From an uncultured Anaerosacchariphilus sp. (GTDB lineage: Bacteria > Bacillota > Clostridia > Lachnospirales > Lachnospiraceae): a stretch of 7,026 bases of DNA. Position 1 is the stretch's first letter; the number at the start of each line of letters is the position of its first letter. Below the pieces are notes generated by a model. It searched no databases and had not been told where the DNA came from. It worked only from the letters and a program-made list of their open reading frames with translations. Position numbers and translations under genes: made by a program. This document shows positions 1 through 5,666 of the stretch, in pieces. The stretch is from contig CAKRTY010000078.1 in NCBI GenBank assembly GCA_934402125.1, positions 1 to 7,026 on the forward strand. The letters run 5' to 3'.

Positions 1-86
1 ATCGTATGATCAAGACCCTGGAAGAAGCCGGAGTCATCGATCGGAGAAATATGTATCGAATCGGAAGCTTGAAAGAAGGTGCATGA
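1..86 (+). CDS. C-terminal tail of an unidentified upstream gene (partial)
   Basis: One frame (codons from base 3) is open from the left edge to a TGA at 84-86 and gives about 27 residues ending in KEGA. The fragment has a short helix-like stretch (MIKTLEEAG) followed by a basic, strand-like stretch (RRNMYRIG), which would suit the end of a winged-helix domain, but this is too short for a family call. Its stop overlaps or nearly abuts the start of the next gene, so the two are very probably co-transcribed. Because the next gene looks FeoB-associated, this could be the last residues of an iron-transport operon member or its regulator. It does not look like the usual FeoB C-terminus. That the frame is real is supported mainly by the tight junction. 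Confidence 0.5.
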   Translation, partial: RMIKTLEEAGVIDRRNMYRIGSLKEGA

Positions 87-88
87 GT

Positions 89-259
89 ATGTTGGCAGAC
101 ATTATCGTAGTAGCAATTGTGGGAATTATCGCAGTTCTCTGTATCAGAACCCTGATACACAATAAGAAGACGCACGGAACCACCTGCAGTATGGGCTGCG
201 CAGGATGCAGCTGCAGTGGAAGCTGCGGATGCGGCGCTTCGGCCGGTCATAAGAAGTGA
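89..259 (+). CDS. FeoB-associated Cys-rich membrane mini-protein
   Basis: This encodes a 56-residue peptide with one N-terminal membrane segment (about residues 3-19, LADIIVVAIVG...), a basic stretch (R20 to K27), and a Cys/Gly-rich tail with cysteines at 33, 37, 40, 42, 46 and 48. That order of parts and size are typical of the small FeoB-associated Cys-rich membrane proteins encoded next to ferrous-iron transporters in Firmicutes. Their role is not well defined; the clustered cysteines suggest metal binding at the cytoplasmic membrane. Two in-frame ATGs compete. The one at 89 is 9 bases from the AAGAAGG-like ribosome binding site (73-79). The one at 83 would give 58 residues and an ATGA overlap with the upstream stop, but only 3 bases from that site. 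I prefer 89; 83 remains possible. FeoB itself is not in the window, so the iron link is inferred from the family and not seen directly. Confidence 0.72.
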   Translation: MLADIIVVAIVGIIAVLCIRTLIHNKKTHGTTCSMGCAGCSCSGSCGCGASAGHKK

Positions 260-284
260 GACAGATAGTTTCAGAAAAATATCA

Positions 285-313
285 TAGATAACCGTCGAAA
301 AACATGCTATACT
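285..313 (+). promoter_or_regulatory. Predicted sigma-A promoter with extended -10
   Basis: A -10 hexamer TATACT (308-313, five of six consensus positions) is preceded by TG one base upstream (305-306), making an extended -10. A -35-like TAGATA (285-290, four of six) lies at the ideal 17-bp spacing. Transcription would start near 320, leaving a short leader of about 24 bases with the AGGGGGAG ribosome binding site at 331-338. This gives the downstream membrane protein its own promoter, separate from the putative iron operon. Confidence 0.6.
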
Positions 314-343
314 CAAAGAAACGAATAAAGAGGGGGAGTTTTT

Positions 344-910
344 ATGTACGGTTACGAAAATGCAGCATCTGGACTTAAAAAAATGTTCACAGCTCAGGTA
401 GGCGGTATTATCTGCGTGGTACTTATGATGATTCCATTCATCGGAGTAATCGGCCTGATCGGAGTATTTGTATTTGGAATTATGTCCCTGATCGGACTGA
501 ACAGCGCAGGAAAAGACATTGAAGGCTGCAAAACAGCCTTTACACTTACCATTGTACAGATGGTCGTAAGTGTAATCGGTAATCTGGCTGGCACGGGAGT
601 TTTAGCTACGGTTTTTTCTGTTGTAAATGATATTCTGGCACTTCTGATTACCCGGGCAGTCTGCCTGTCTGTGTCGGAGGTGATGGAGAATCTGAACCGT
701 CAGGATGTGGCAGATACGGGACATTCCGTATGGAAGATCAATCTGGGCTGCTATGTGGTGGATATCGTTCTGACGATTCTTGTCGTGATTCCTGTTCTGG
801 GAACCGTGTTGGCGGTCGCAGGTAGCGTCGTTACCGTGATCCTGAGTCTGGTGGCAGGTATCATGTACATCATTTTCCTGTCAAAAAGCTATCGAGCTCT
901 GGAGAATTAA
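344..910 (+). CDS. Polytopic membrane protein of unknown function
   Basis: This encodes 188 residues, strongly hydrophobic, with an ATG five bases after AGGGGGAG. Membrane segments are visible at about residues 18-51 (probably two), 66-105 (one or two) and 134-178 (two), giving roughly five or six spans. Charged residues concentrate in the stretches at 53-64 and 111-131. No catalytic or transport motif is recognisable and there is no signal peptide. The first and last hydrophobic blocks resemble each other: both place an Ile-Pro pair (30-31 and 149-150) followed by a Gly three residues after the Pro, in similar hydrophobic surroundings. This hints at an ancient internal duplication. The gene has its own promoter and terminator and so is probably a single-gene transcript. 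I do not recognise a named family; it could be a small membrane-scaffold or stress protein, but nothing in the sequence decides that. Confidence 0.85.
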   Translation: MYGYENAASGLKKMFTAQVGGIICVVLMMIPFIGVIGLIGVFVFGIMSLIGLNSAGKDIEGCKTAFTLTIVQMVVSVIGNLAGTGVLATVFSVVNDILALLITRAVCLSVSEVMENLNRQDVADTGHSVWKINLGCYVVDIVLTILVVIPVLGTVLAVAGSVVTVILSLVAGIMYIIFLSKSYRALEN

Positions 911-916
911 GTTCAT

Positions 917-948
917 AAAATCCCTTCCGGTGCCGGGAGGGATTTTTT
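917..948 (+). terminator. Rho-independent terminator
   Basis: A hairpin of about 13 base pairs (917-929 with 934-946, one G-U pair, four-base loop GTGC) starts seven bases after the stop of the membrane protein gene. It ends in a run of six T (943-948). The GC-rich core (CCCTTCCG/CGGGAGGG) plus the T-run is a textbook intrinsic terminator. The A-tract on the left arm would also give a short U-run on the opposite strand. Confidence 0.9.
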
Positions 949-1020
949 ATGTACCCGAATAAAACGCCCTCTCCGAGAATAAATATAAAATGAAAACATA
1001 CCCCGGGATGTCCCCTGATT

Positions 1021-2238
1021 ATGAAAAAACTTCTGGCCGCTTTGCTTTCGGTACTTCTGTTCCTGCATTTCATTGTCATTGTACTGCCTGTAGAGGCCGG
1101 GGCCGCGTCAGGCGACGACTCCCTTGCCCTCTACGCCCAGTCGGCCGTCCTGATGGATGCCGAAACCGGGCGTATTTTATATGCCAAAAACGCGGAGGAA
1201 CAGCGCCCCATGGCCAGCACCACCAAAATCATGACCCTGATTTTGGCGTTGGAGAATGCGAATCCGGACGATCTTGTTACGGTATCTGAGTACGCGGCCT
1301 CCATGCCGGACGTCCAGCTTCATATCCGTTCCGGCGAGCGTTACCGGCTGGGGGATTTACTCTATGCCATGATGTTGGAATCCCATAACGACGCGGCCGT
1401 GGCCATTGCCGAGCATGTGGGCGGCAGTGTTCCCGGATTTGCGGGGCTCATGAATGCCAAGGCCCGGGATATCGGCTGTTACGCTACGTATTTTATTACG
1501 CCCAACGGACTGGACGCGGAGGATAAAAAGGGCGTCCATTCCACTACGGCGGCGGATCTGGCCCGTATGCTGCGCTATTGTATCCTGCAGTCTCCAAGAA
1601 GAGAGGAATTTCTTGCAATCACCCGGACGAACGCTTACAGCTTTACGGACACAGAAGGGGTTCGTAGTTTCACGGTCGGGAACAAGAACGCATTTTTGTA
1701 TATGATGGAAGGGGCGCTGACGGGAAAAACCGGATTTACGGGAAATGCGGGTTATTGTTATGTGGGGGCGCTTCGGCAGGAGGATAGGACATTTATCGTG
1801 GCCCTGCTGGCCTGCGGCTGGCCCAACAACCGTAGTTATAAGTGGAGCGATACCCGGAAGCTCATGAGCTATGGTCTGGCCCATTACAGCAGACGGCCTA
1901 TCTGGCAGGAGCCGGATTTACCGGAGCTGGAAGTGAAAAATGCCGTCCCGGACGGCGCGGGAATCCATCTTGCGGAGCCTGTGTATACAAGGCTGCGTCT
2001 GTCGGAGAGTGAGCCGGACGCTGCGCTTCTACTGTCGGACAATGACCGTCTGCAGGTAAAGACGGTTCTGCCGGAAGCACTGACAGCGCCGCTGGAGCCC
2101 GGCACCCTGGTAGGCAGTGTCCGCTATTACGTGAACGGACAGATAATGAAGGTGTATCCGATAGAGACGGCGGAACAGGTAGAGGCTATAGACCTGCGTT
2201 GGTGCGTGGAGAAACTGTGGCGAAAATATATTCTGTAA
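1021..2238 (+). CDS. D-alanyl-D-alanine carboxypeptidase (PBP5/DacF type, peptidase S11)
   Basis: A 405-residue low-molecular-weight penicillin-binding protein that would remove the terminal D-Ala from peptidoglycan pentapeptides outside the membrane. The N-terminus is a signal peptide: MKK, a hydrophobic core to about residue 23, and a likely cleavage after A28 (AGA). The serine-peptidase domain (about 35-275) carries all three active-site motifs: STTK (nucleophile S66, K69), SHN (121-123, the SxN motif, followed by DAA) and KTG (236-238). A TPNGLD stretch (160-165) fits the NPHGL-like segment of the family. Residues about 298-390 are the beta-rich PBP5 C-terminal domain, and the end (WCVEKLWRKYIL) could be an amphipathic membrane anchor. 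The ribosome binding site is poor (GGGATG at 1005-1010, 10 bases away), but 1021 is the only start giving a proper signal peptide. No neighbour marks it as the sporulation-specific DacF. It is visibly more GC-rich than the flanking genes. Confidence 0.95.
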   Translation: MKKLLAALLSVLLFLHFIVIVLPVEAGAASGDDSLALYAQSAVLMDAETGRILYAKNAEEQRPMASTTKIMTLILALENANPDDLVTVSEYAASMPDVQLHIRSGERYRLGDLLYAMMLESHNDAAVAIAEHVGGSVPGFAGLMNAKARDIGCYATYFITPNGLDAEDKKGVHSTTAADLARMLRYCILQSPRREEFLAITRTNAYSFTDTEGVRSFTVGNKNAFLYMMEGALTGKTGFTGNAGYCYVGALRQEDRTFIVALLACGWPNNRSYKWSDTRKLMSYGLAHYSRRPIWQEPDLPELEVKNAVPDGAGIHLAEPVYTRLRLSESEPDAALLLSDNDRLQVKTVLPEALTAPLEPGTLVGSVRYYVNGQIMKVYPIETAEQVEAIDLRWCVEKLWRKYIL

Positions 2239-2369
2239 TGGAATCCGTAAGCATGAAGCTTGGTATCCTCTGCTTTATGTATTGGGGCGAATCCCTGATG
2301 TGGCTGATTGTTTTGCTGGTGAAAGATCCAAAAGGTTCTGTCAGAGCGGCACTTGCAAAAAAAATGTAA
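2238..2369 (+). pseudogene. Small hydrophobic ORF, possible internally deleted remnant
   Basis: An ORF of 43 codons starts at an ATG sharing one base with the carboxypeptidase stop (TAATG at 2236-2240), with a second ATG at 2253. It has one hydrophobic stretch (about residues 8-28) and a basic tail (VKDPKG, then RAALAKKM). From memory, not from a search, the N-terminal piece (from the second Met: KLGILCFMYWG) and the C-terminal piece (LLVKDPKG) resemble the two ends of a conserved clostridial membrane protein of roughly 80 residues. If so, about half the protein is missing in the middle while the frame is kept. No clear ribosome binding site precedes either ATG, which favours a remnant, although coupling through TAATG is possible. 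The alternative is an intact small membrane protein. Moderate to low certainty. Confidence 0.42.
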
Positions 2370-2403
2370 GTTTCGGAAAAATAGATTCTGTTAAGTAATG
2401 GAT

Positions 2404-2455
2404 TTGTAGGAAAAACTGGCATTATTCAGAACCCCCTACCGGGCTTGTAGGAAAA
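2404..2455 (+). repeat. Direct repeat pair TTGTAGGAAAA, 41 bp apart
   Basis: Two perfect 11-bp copies lie at 2404-2414 and 2445-2455 in the gap between the carboxypeptidase and the MATE gene. The start-to-start distance of 41 bp is close to four helical turns, so a protein bound to both would face the same side. The second copy overlaps the presumed -35 of the promoter next to it and also forms a small inverted repeat with CCTAC at 2435-2439. This arrangement would suit an operator pair, but no regulator gene is present, and chance or a decayed repeat is also possible. Confidence 0.4.
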
Positions 2456-2474
2456 GAACAGGGACGATTATAAT
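2445..2474 (+). promoter_or_regulatory. Candidate promoter for the MATE gene
   Basis: A perfect TATAAT (2469-2474) is preceded, at an 18-bp spacing, by TTGTAG (2445-2450), which matches only the TTG of the -35 consensus. Transcription would begin near 2481, inside the left arm of the long hairpin that follows. The perfect -10 and the position 70 bases before a start codon support it; the weak -35 and the overlap with the hairpin count against it. Confidence 0.45.
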
Positions 2475-2525
2475 AAACAGTGGCTGTGATATGGCGTAGG
2501 CCGTTTCACAGTCACTGTTTTGTTT
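2475..2525 (+). terminator. Long hairpin with T-rich tail upstream of the MATE gene
   Basis: A 15-bp stem (2475-2489 with 2506-2520, one G-U pair) is capped by a further short stem (2491-2495 with 2500-2504, loop GTAG, one U-U mismatch between the two stems). It is followed by TTTTGTTT (2518-2525). As RNA it has the form of an intrinsic terminator for transcripts arriving from the carboxypeptidase side. It ends only 18 bases before the MATE start codon, so it could also act as an attenuator. The opposite strand would show TTTATTAT after the same stem, making it potentially bidirectional. The ribosome binding site GAGGTG (2534-2539) lies just outside the hairpin. Confidence 0.7.
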
Positions 2526-2543
2526 CGTAGGATGAGGTGAAAA

Positions 2544-3896
2544 ATGGCAAAAGTTCGTGATTTGACAAAAGGAAATATCGGGAAAAAATTGATTCTGTTT
2601 GCAATTCCCATGCTTTTAAGCAGCCTGGTACAGCAGCTTTATAATACCGTGGATTTAATTTATGCCGGTAACTTTCTGGGAAAATCCGCATCCGCATCCA
2701 TTGGAGCCAGCAGTCTTCTGATTACCTGTCTGGTGGGCTTCTTTGGAGGAATGTCGGTGGGATCCGGCGTCGTGGTGTCCCAGATTTATGGTGCCAGAGA
2801 TGAAGAAAAACTGAAAAAAGCCGTTCACAATGCGGTAGCTCTCTGTCTGGCGGGAGGCTTGCTGTTTATGCTGTTGGGGGTTGTATTTGCTCCGGTATAT
2901 CTTCGCTTGATAAATACGCCATGGGAGCTGCAGGCAGGCGCAGTCAGCTATCTTCGGATCTATATGCTGTCGTTTCCGGTGCTTTTTCTATATAATATCG
3001 GCTCCGGAGTACTGCGCGCCCTGGGGGATTCCCGTTCGCCGCTGGCGGCCCAATTTGCGGGCGGCCTTGTAAATGTGGGAATGGATTATCTGTTTATCCG
3101 TGTATTTCATGATGGCGTCTGCGGAGTAGCCTGGGCTACGCTTTTTTCACAAGGTGTGGCGGCTGCGATTACACTTTATAATCTGAGCCGGCTTCCGGAT
3201 CCTTATCGGTTGCATGGAAGGGAGATCCGATTTGAAGCGTCTATTTTAAAAGAAGTGATTCGGATCGGCGTCCCAGCCGGATGCCAGTCCCTGGTGATTA
3301 CCCTGTCCAACGTGATTGCCCAATATTTTATCAATTCCTTCGGAGAAGATTCCATCGCAGCATTTACTGCGTATTTTAAGGTGGAATTGATTATCTATCT
3401 GCCAATCGTGGCCTTTGGGCAGGCGATTATGGCATTTTCCGGACAATGTAAGGGAGCGGAGGATTACAGGCGTATCCGGAAGGGAACCGGGATTTGTCTG
3501 GCGCTCAGTATGTTTGTGGCTGGGCTTACCAGCGCGGCAGCCCTGCGGGGCGGAACTGCGCTATTCCGGATATTTAACCGTGAAACCTCAGTTATCGAGA
3601 CCGGTCTTGGTATTATCCGGGTATCGTTCCCTTTTTACCCGGTGTATTGTATTTTACAGGTATTGGGAGACAGCCTGCGGGGCTGCGGTAAGGTGAAGCA
3701 GCCCATGTTGATTGTTACGATGAATATCTGTGCGATCAGGACTTTGCTTTTATGTATTCTGGTTCCGCTTACCGGAAGTCTGCAGGGAGTGACCGTGACT
3801 TATCCGATTACCTGGGCGCTGACGGCAGTCTGTATGACGGGATATTATGTGGCATATCACAAAAATGCAGGGAGGTCCGTACGGTTGGATTTATAA
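2544..3896 (+). CDS. MATE family efflux transporter
   Basis: This encodes 450 residues, the usual size for a 12-segment multidrug and toxic compound extrusion protein in the cytoplasmic membrane, exporting organic cations or other small molecules by Na+ or H+ antiport. The N-terminus (DLTKGNIGKKLILFAIPML, then QLYNTVDLIYAGNFLG) is the hallmark opening of clostridial MATE proteins. The two-fold pseudo-repeat is visible. VSQIYGARD (78-86) corresponds to FSGQCKGAED (298-307), and VLRALGDSRSP (156-166) corresponds to VLGDSLRGCGKVKQP (373-387). Domain one spans about 16-215 and domain two about 235-435. The start is set by GAGGTG, about six bases upstream. Substrate cannot be read from sequence. 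The same-strand methyltransferase and importer genes begin 46 bases downstream, so it may belong with them, though a weak hairpin and a possible promoter lie between. Confidence 0.95.
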   Translation: MAKVRDLTKGNIGKKLILFAIPMLLSSLVQQLYNTVDLIYAGNFLGKSASASIGASSLLITCLVGFFGGMSVGSGVVVSQIYGARDEEKLKKAVHNAVALCLAGGLLFMLLGVVFAPVYLRLINTPWELQAGAVSYLRIYMLSFPVLFLYNIGSGVLRALGDSRSPLAAQFAGGLVNVGMDYLFIRVFHDGVCGVAWATLFSQGVAAAITLYNLSRLPDPYRLHGREIRFEASILKEVIRIGVPAGCQSLVITLSNVIAQYFINSFGEDSIAAFTAYFKVELIIYLPIVAFGQAIMAFSGQCKGAEDYRRIRKGTGICLALSMFVAGLTSAAALRGGTALFRIFNRETSVIETGLGIIRVSFPFYPVYCILQVLGDSLRGCGKVKQPMLIVTMNICAIRTLLLCILVPLTGSLQGVTVTYPITWALTAVCMTGYYVAYHKNAGRSVRLDL

Positions 3897-3919
3897 AGAA
3901 GCGGAAGCTTTTATAGAAT
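3891..3919 (+). promoter_or_regulatory. Weak candidate promoter and small hairpin before the methyltransferase
   Basis: TTATAA (3891-3896, three of six -35 positions) and TAGAAT (3914-3919, five of six -10 positions) are 17 bp apart and would start transcription near 3926. That leaves a short leader ending in the GGAGG ribosome binding site. The same stretch holds a 6-bp stem with a GGAA tetraloop (3897-3912) followed by only a few T, too weak for a convincing terminator. Read-through from the MATE gene is just as likely. Confidence 0.25.
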
Positions 3920-3931
3920 AGATGAAGAAAT

Positions 3932-3936
3932 GGAGG
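3932..3936 (+). promoter_or_regulatory. Ribosome binding site GGAGG that fixes the methyltransferase start
   Basis: GGAGG lies six bases before the ATG at 3943. The longer alternative start at 3922 has no such site upstream and would place this motif inside the coding region. The start at 3943 is therefore favoured. Confidence 0.8.
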
Positions 3937-3942
3937 AACAAG

Positions 3943-4701
3943 ATGCAAAGACAGGCAGAAACAATCGGAAAACGCTGGGATTACTGCGCGAAGGGCTACG
4001 ATGCGATTGTGCAGAATGAATTTGCCGGAGAAGTGGCGGAAAAATGGAGTGGACTTCTTAAGGAGCATGCGCCCTGTGAGAAAGGAAGTGTGCTGGACAT
4101 CGGAACAGGTCCGGGTTTTTTTGCAGTATTGATGGGACAGATGGGCTGGAAGGTGACCGGAATCGATTGCTCCGGGAAAATGGTGGAGACCGCGTCTGAA
4201 AATGCAAAAAAGGCGGGTGTTTCAGCTGAATTTTATCAGATGGATAACCATCAGCTGGATTTCCCGGATGAGAGGTTTGATTATATTATCTGTCGGAATG
4301 TGACCTGGATTCTCTATGATCCGCTGAGAGCGCTGGAGGAATGGAAGCGGGTACTGAAGCCGGGTGGACGAATTCTGTATTTTGACGCAAACTGGCATAT
4401 TGCCGGAGACGAGGCTTACCGGGAGGCGGTAAAACGGGACGAAGAGGAATACCGGAGACTCTACGGGGAGCCGGAAAATACCTACACCGGCGACGCGGAT
4501 ACCGATGAGGCGTTTGATAAGGTTCTGTATTTTAAGGAGGTTCTGCGTCCGGAGTGGGACGAGATTCATCTGCCGGAGCTGGGCTATGAAAAGATACAGG
4601 TGATTCCCCGGGTCAATGAGCAGGTCTACAGCGAGGAAAAGAAGTTACTGTACCGTTCTATCCCTATGTTTCTGGTGCGGGCTGATAAACCGGAGGAGTG
4701 A
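3943..4701 (+). CDS. Class I SAM-dependent methyltransferase
   Basis: A 252-residue Rossmann-fold methyltransferase of the Methyltransf_11/UbiE-like type. The SAM-binding motif I is LDIGTGPGFFA (51-61), and the acidic residue that would hold the ribose is D75 in VTGIDCSG. Motif II is FDYIICRNV (112-120), and RVLKPGGRILYFD (136-148) is the usual motif III region. The C-terminal part (about 150-252) is rich in Glu, Asp and Tyr and is probably the substrate-specific cap; its substrate is unknown. There is no signal or membrane segment, so it is cytoplasmic. Its stop (TGA 4699-4701) lies within the translation-initiation region of the NikB-type permease, which implies co-expression with the importer. 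A role in modifying a metal-binding or peptide-like substrate of that importer is an inference from context only. The longer form from 3922 would add seven residues. Confidence 0.92.
   Translation: MQRQAETIGKRWDYCAKGYDAIVQNEFAGEVAEKWSGLLKEHAPCEKGSVLDIGTGPGFFAVLMGQMGWKVTGIDCSGKMVETASENAKKAGVSAEFYQMDNHQLDFPDERFDYIICRNVTWILYDPLRALEEWKRVLKPGGRILYFDANWHIAGDEAYREAVKRDEEEYRRLYGEPENTYTGDADTDEAFDKVLYFKEVLRPEWDEIHLPELGYEKIQVIPRVNEQVYSEEKKLLYRSIPMFLVRADKPEE
4692..4698 (+). promoter_or_regulatory. Ribosome binding site GGAGGAG for the NikB-type permease
   Basis: GGAGGAG lies inside the last codons of the methyltransferase. It is eight bases from the GTG at 4707 but overlaps or touches the GTG at 4698. 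The spacing favours 4707 as the start, with the methyltransferase stop codon falling between site and start. This layout is typical of translational coupling. Confidence 0.65.
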
Positions 4702-4706
4702 AGCGG

Positions 4707-5666
4707 GTGAAACGGAAAATTAAAAAATGGGTCGCAGAGCTTATCGGTCTGTTCATTGTGCTTCTGGGTGTGACGCTGCTGTCCTTTTCTCTGATGTATA
4801 TTGCGCCGGGTGACCCGGCAAGAACGATCCTGCAGTCTGGAGGGACCATGCCGTCGGAAGAAGCAATACAGGAAAAACGGGAGGAAATGGGACTGGATCG
4901 ACCATTCCTGGAACAATACGGGAGCTGGCTGTGGAATTTTGTCCATGGAGATCTGGGCGTCTCCATGATTGACGGCAGGAATGTGTCAGATGAGGTAACA
5001 AAAGCGCTTGGAAAAAGCGCAGTACTGGCTGTGACGAGCCTGGCTGCCGGAGTAGTAGCCGCACTCCCTCTGGGGGTAATGTCAGCGGCAAGAAAAGAGA
5101 AAATGTTTGACCGGATTACCGGCTTTTTTGTATTTATCAGGTTGTGTATGCCAGCCTTCCTGGTGGGAATCGGATTTCTGTATCTGTTCGCCTATCGTCT
5201 GAAACTGATTTCTATATCCGGAAGTGGTGGAGCGTCTGCTCTGATCCTGCCTGCGGCAACCCTGGCTACCGGAATCTGCGCACGGATGATTCGACAGATC
5301 CGGACTCTGATTTATGAGGAAATGAAGCATCCCTATGTGGATGGACTGCGTTCCAGAGGAATCCGGGAAACACAGATTTTGTTTGTACATATTCTGAGAA
5401 ATGCCATGCTTCCGATTATCACCATGATTGCCCTGTCCTTTGGTGAATTATTGGGAGGTACGGCCGTCACGGAAATCATATTTTCCTGGCCGGGAATCGG
5501 CAGGCTGGTGATGACGGCCATCGGCGAACACGATTATACGATTATCCAGGGATTTGTGGTGATGATCGCCCTGATCTTCTTCGTCATATACGGACTGACA
5601 GAGCTGTCCTACAGCCTGTTTGATCCACGGGTAAAAAAGCAGAAAGAGGGCAGTCAGAATGGATAA
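4707..5666 (+). CDS. nikB: ABC transporter permease, NikB/DppB type
   Basis: A 319-residue inner-membrane permease, the usual length for this subunit of nickel/oligopeptide importers, with about six membrane segments. The family pattern is clear: GDPA (35-38), MGLDRPFLEQYGSWLWN (61-77) leading to GDLGVS (81-86), and the cytoplasmic coupling loop with the EAA-like motif (about 210-236, GLRSRGI...HILRNAMLPIIT). GELLGGTAVTEIIFSWPGIGRL (246-267), DYTIIQG (276-282) and the closing FDPRVK (305-310) follow. From memory, the QYGxWLW and HILRNAxLPxIT stretches and the GELxGGT...WPGxGR block match Escherichia coli NikB particularly well, so nickel or a metal chelate is a reasonable substrate guess, but peptide permeases share most of these motifs. 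GTG start; a longer form from GTG 4698 would add three residues. It overlaps the next gene by eight bases, indicating one operon. Confidence 0.9.
   Translation: MKRKIKKWVAELIGLFIVLLGVTLLSFSLMYIAPGDPARTILQSGGTMPSEEAIQEKREEMGLDRPFLEQYGSWLWNFVHGDLGVSMIDGRNVSDEVTKALGKSAVLAVTSLAAGVVAALPLGVMSAARKEKMFDRITGFFVFIRLCMPAFLVGIGFLYLFAYRLKLISISGSGGASALILPAATLATGICARMIRQIRTLIYEEMKHPYVDGLRSRGIRETQILFVHILRNAMLPIITMIALSFGELLGGTAVTEIIFSWPGIGRLVMTAIGEHDYTIIQGFVVMIALIFFVIYGLTELSYSLFDPRVKKQKEGSQNG

Noticed and set aside
984..989. TATAAA as a -10 for the carboxypeptidase gene
   Set aside because: No acceptable -35 hexamer at 16-18 bp upstream, and the region is simply A/T-rich. A promoter is needed after the terminator, but this one is not convincing.
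990..1289. 99-codon ORF on the + strand overlapping the carboxypeptidase start
   Set aside because: It is a shifted-frame shadow of the carboxypeptidase: Arg/Cys/His-rich, no family features, and it runs through the signal-peptide and active-site codons of the real gene.
1357..1884. 175-codon ORF on the - strand inside the carboxypeptidase
   Set aside because: Antisense shadow caused by the GC-rich codons of the real gene; the composition is not protein-like and it contains no motif.
2186..2422. 78-codon ORF on the - strand in the intergenic gap
   Set aside because: No ribosome binding site and no recognisable features. It overlaps the carboxypeptidase end and the small + strand ORF, whose hydrophobic helix and basic tail look more protein-like.
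3892..3915. Hairpin after the MATE stop as a terminator
   Set aside because: Only about six pairs including a G-U, with a short, interrupted T-run. Too weak to claim termination between the MATE and methyltransferase genes.
4626..5091. Overlapping - strand ORFs of 100-112 codons over the methyltransferase/NikB junction
   Set aside because: Three different antisense frames are open here, the real + strand genes have clear families and ribosome binding sites, and the translations look random.
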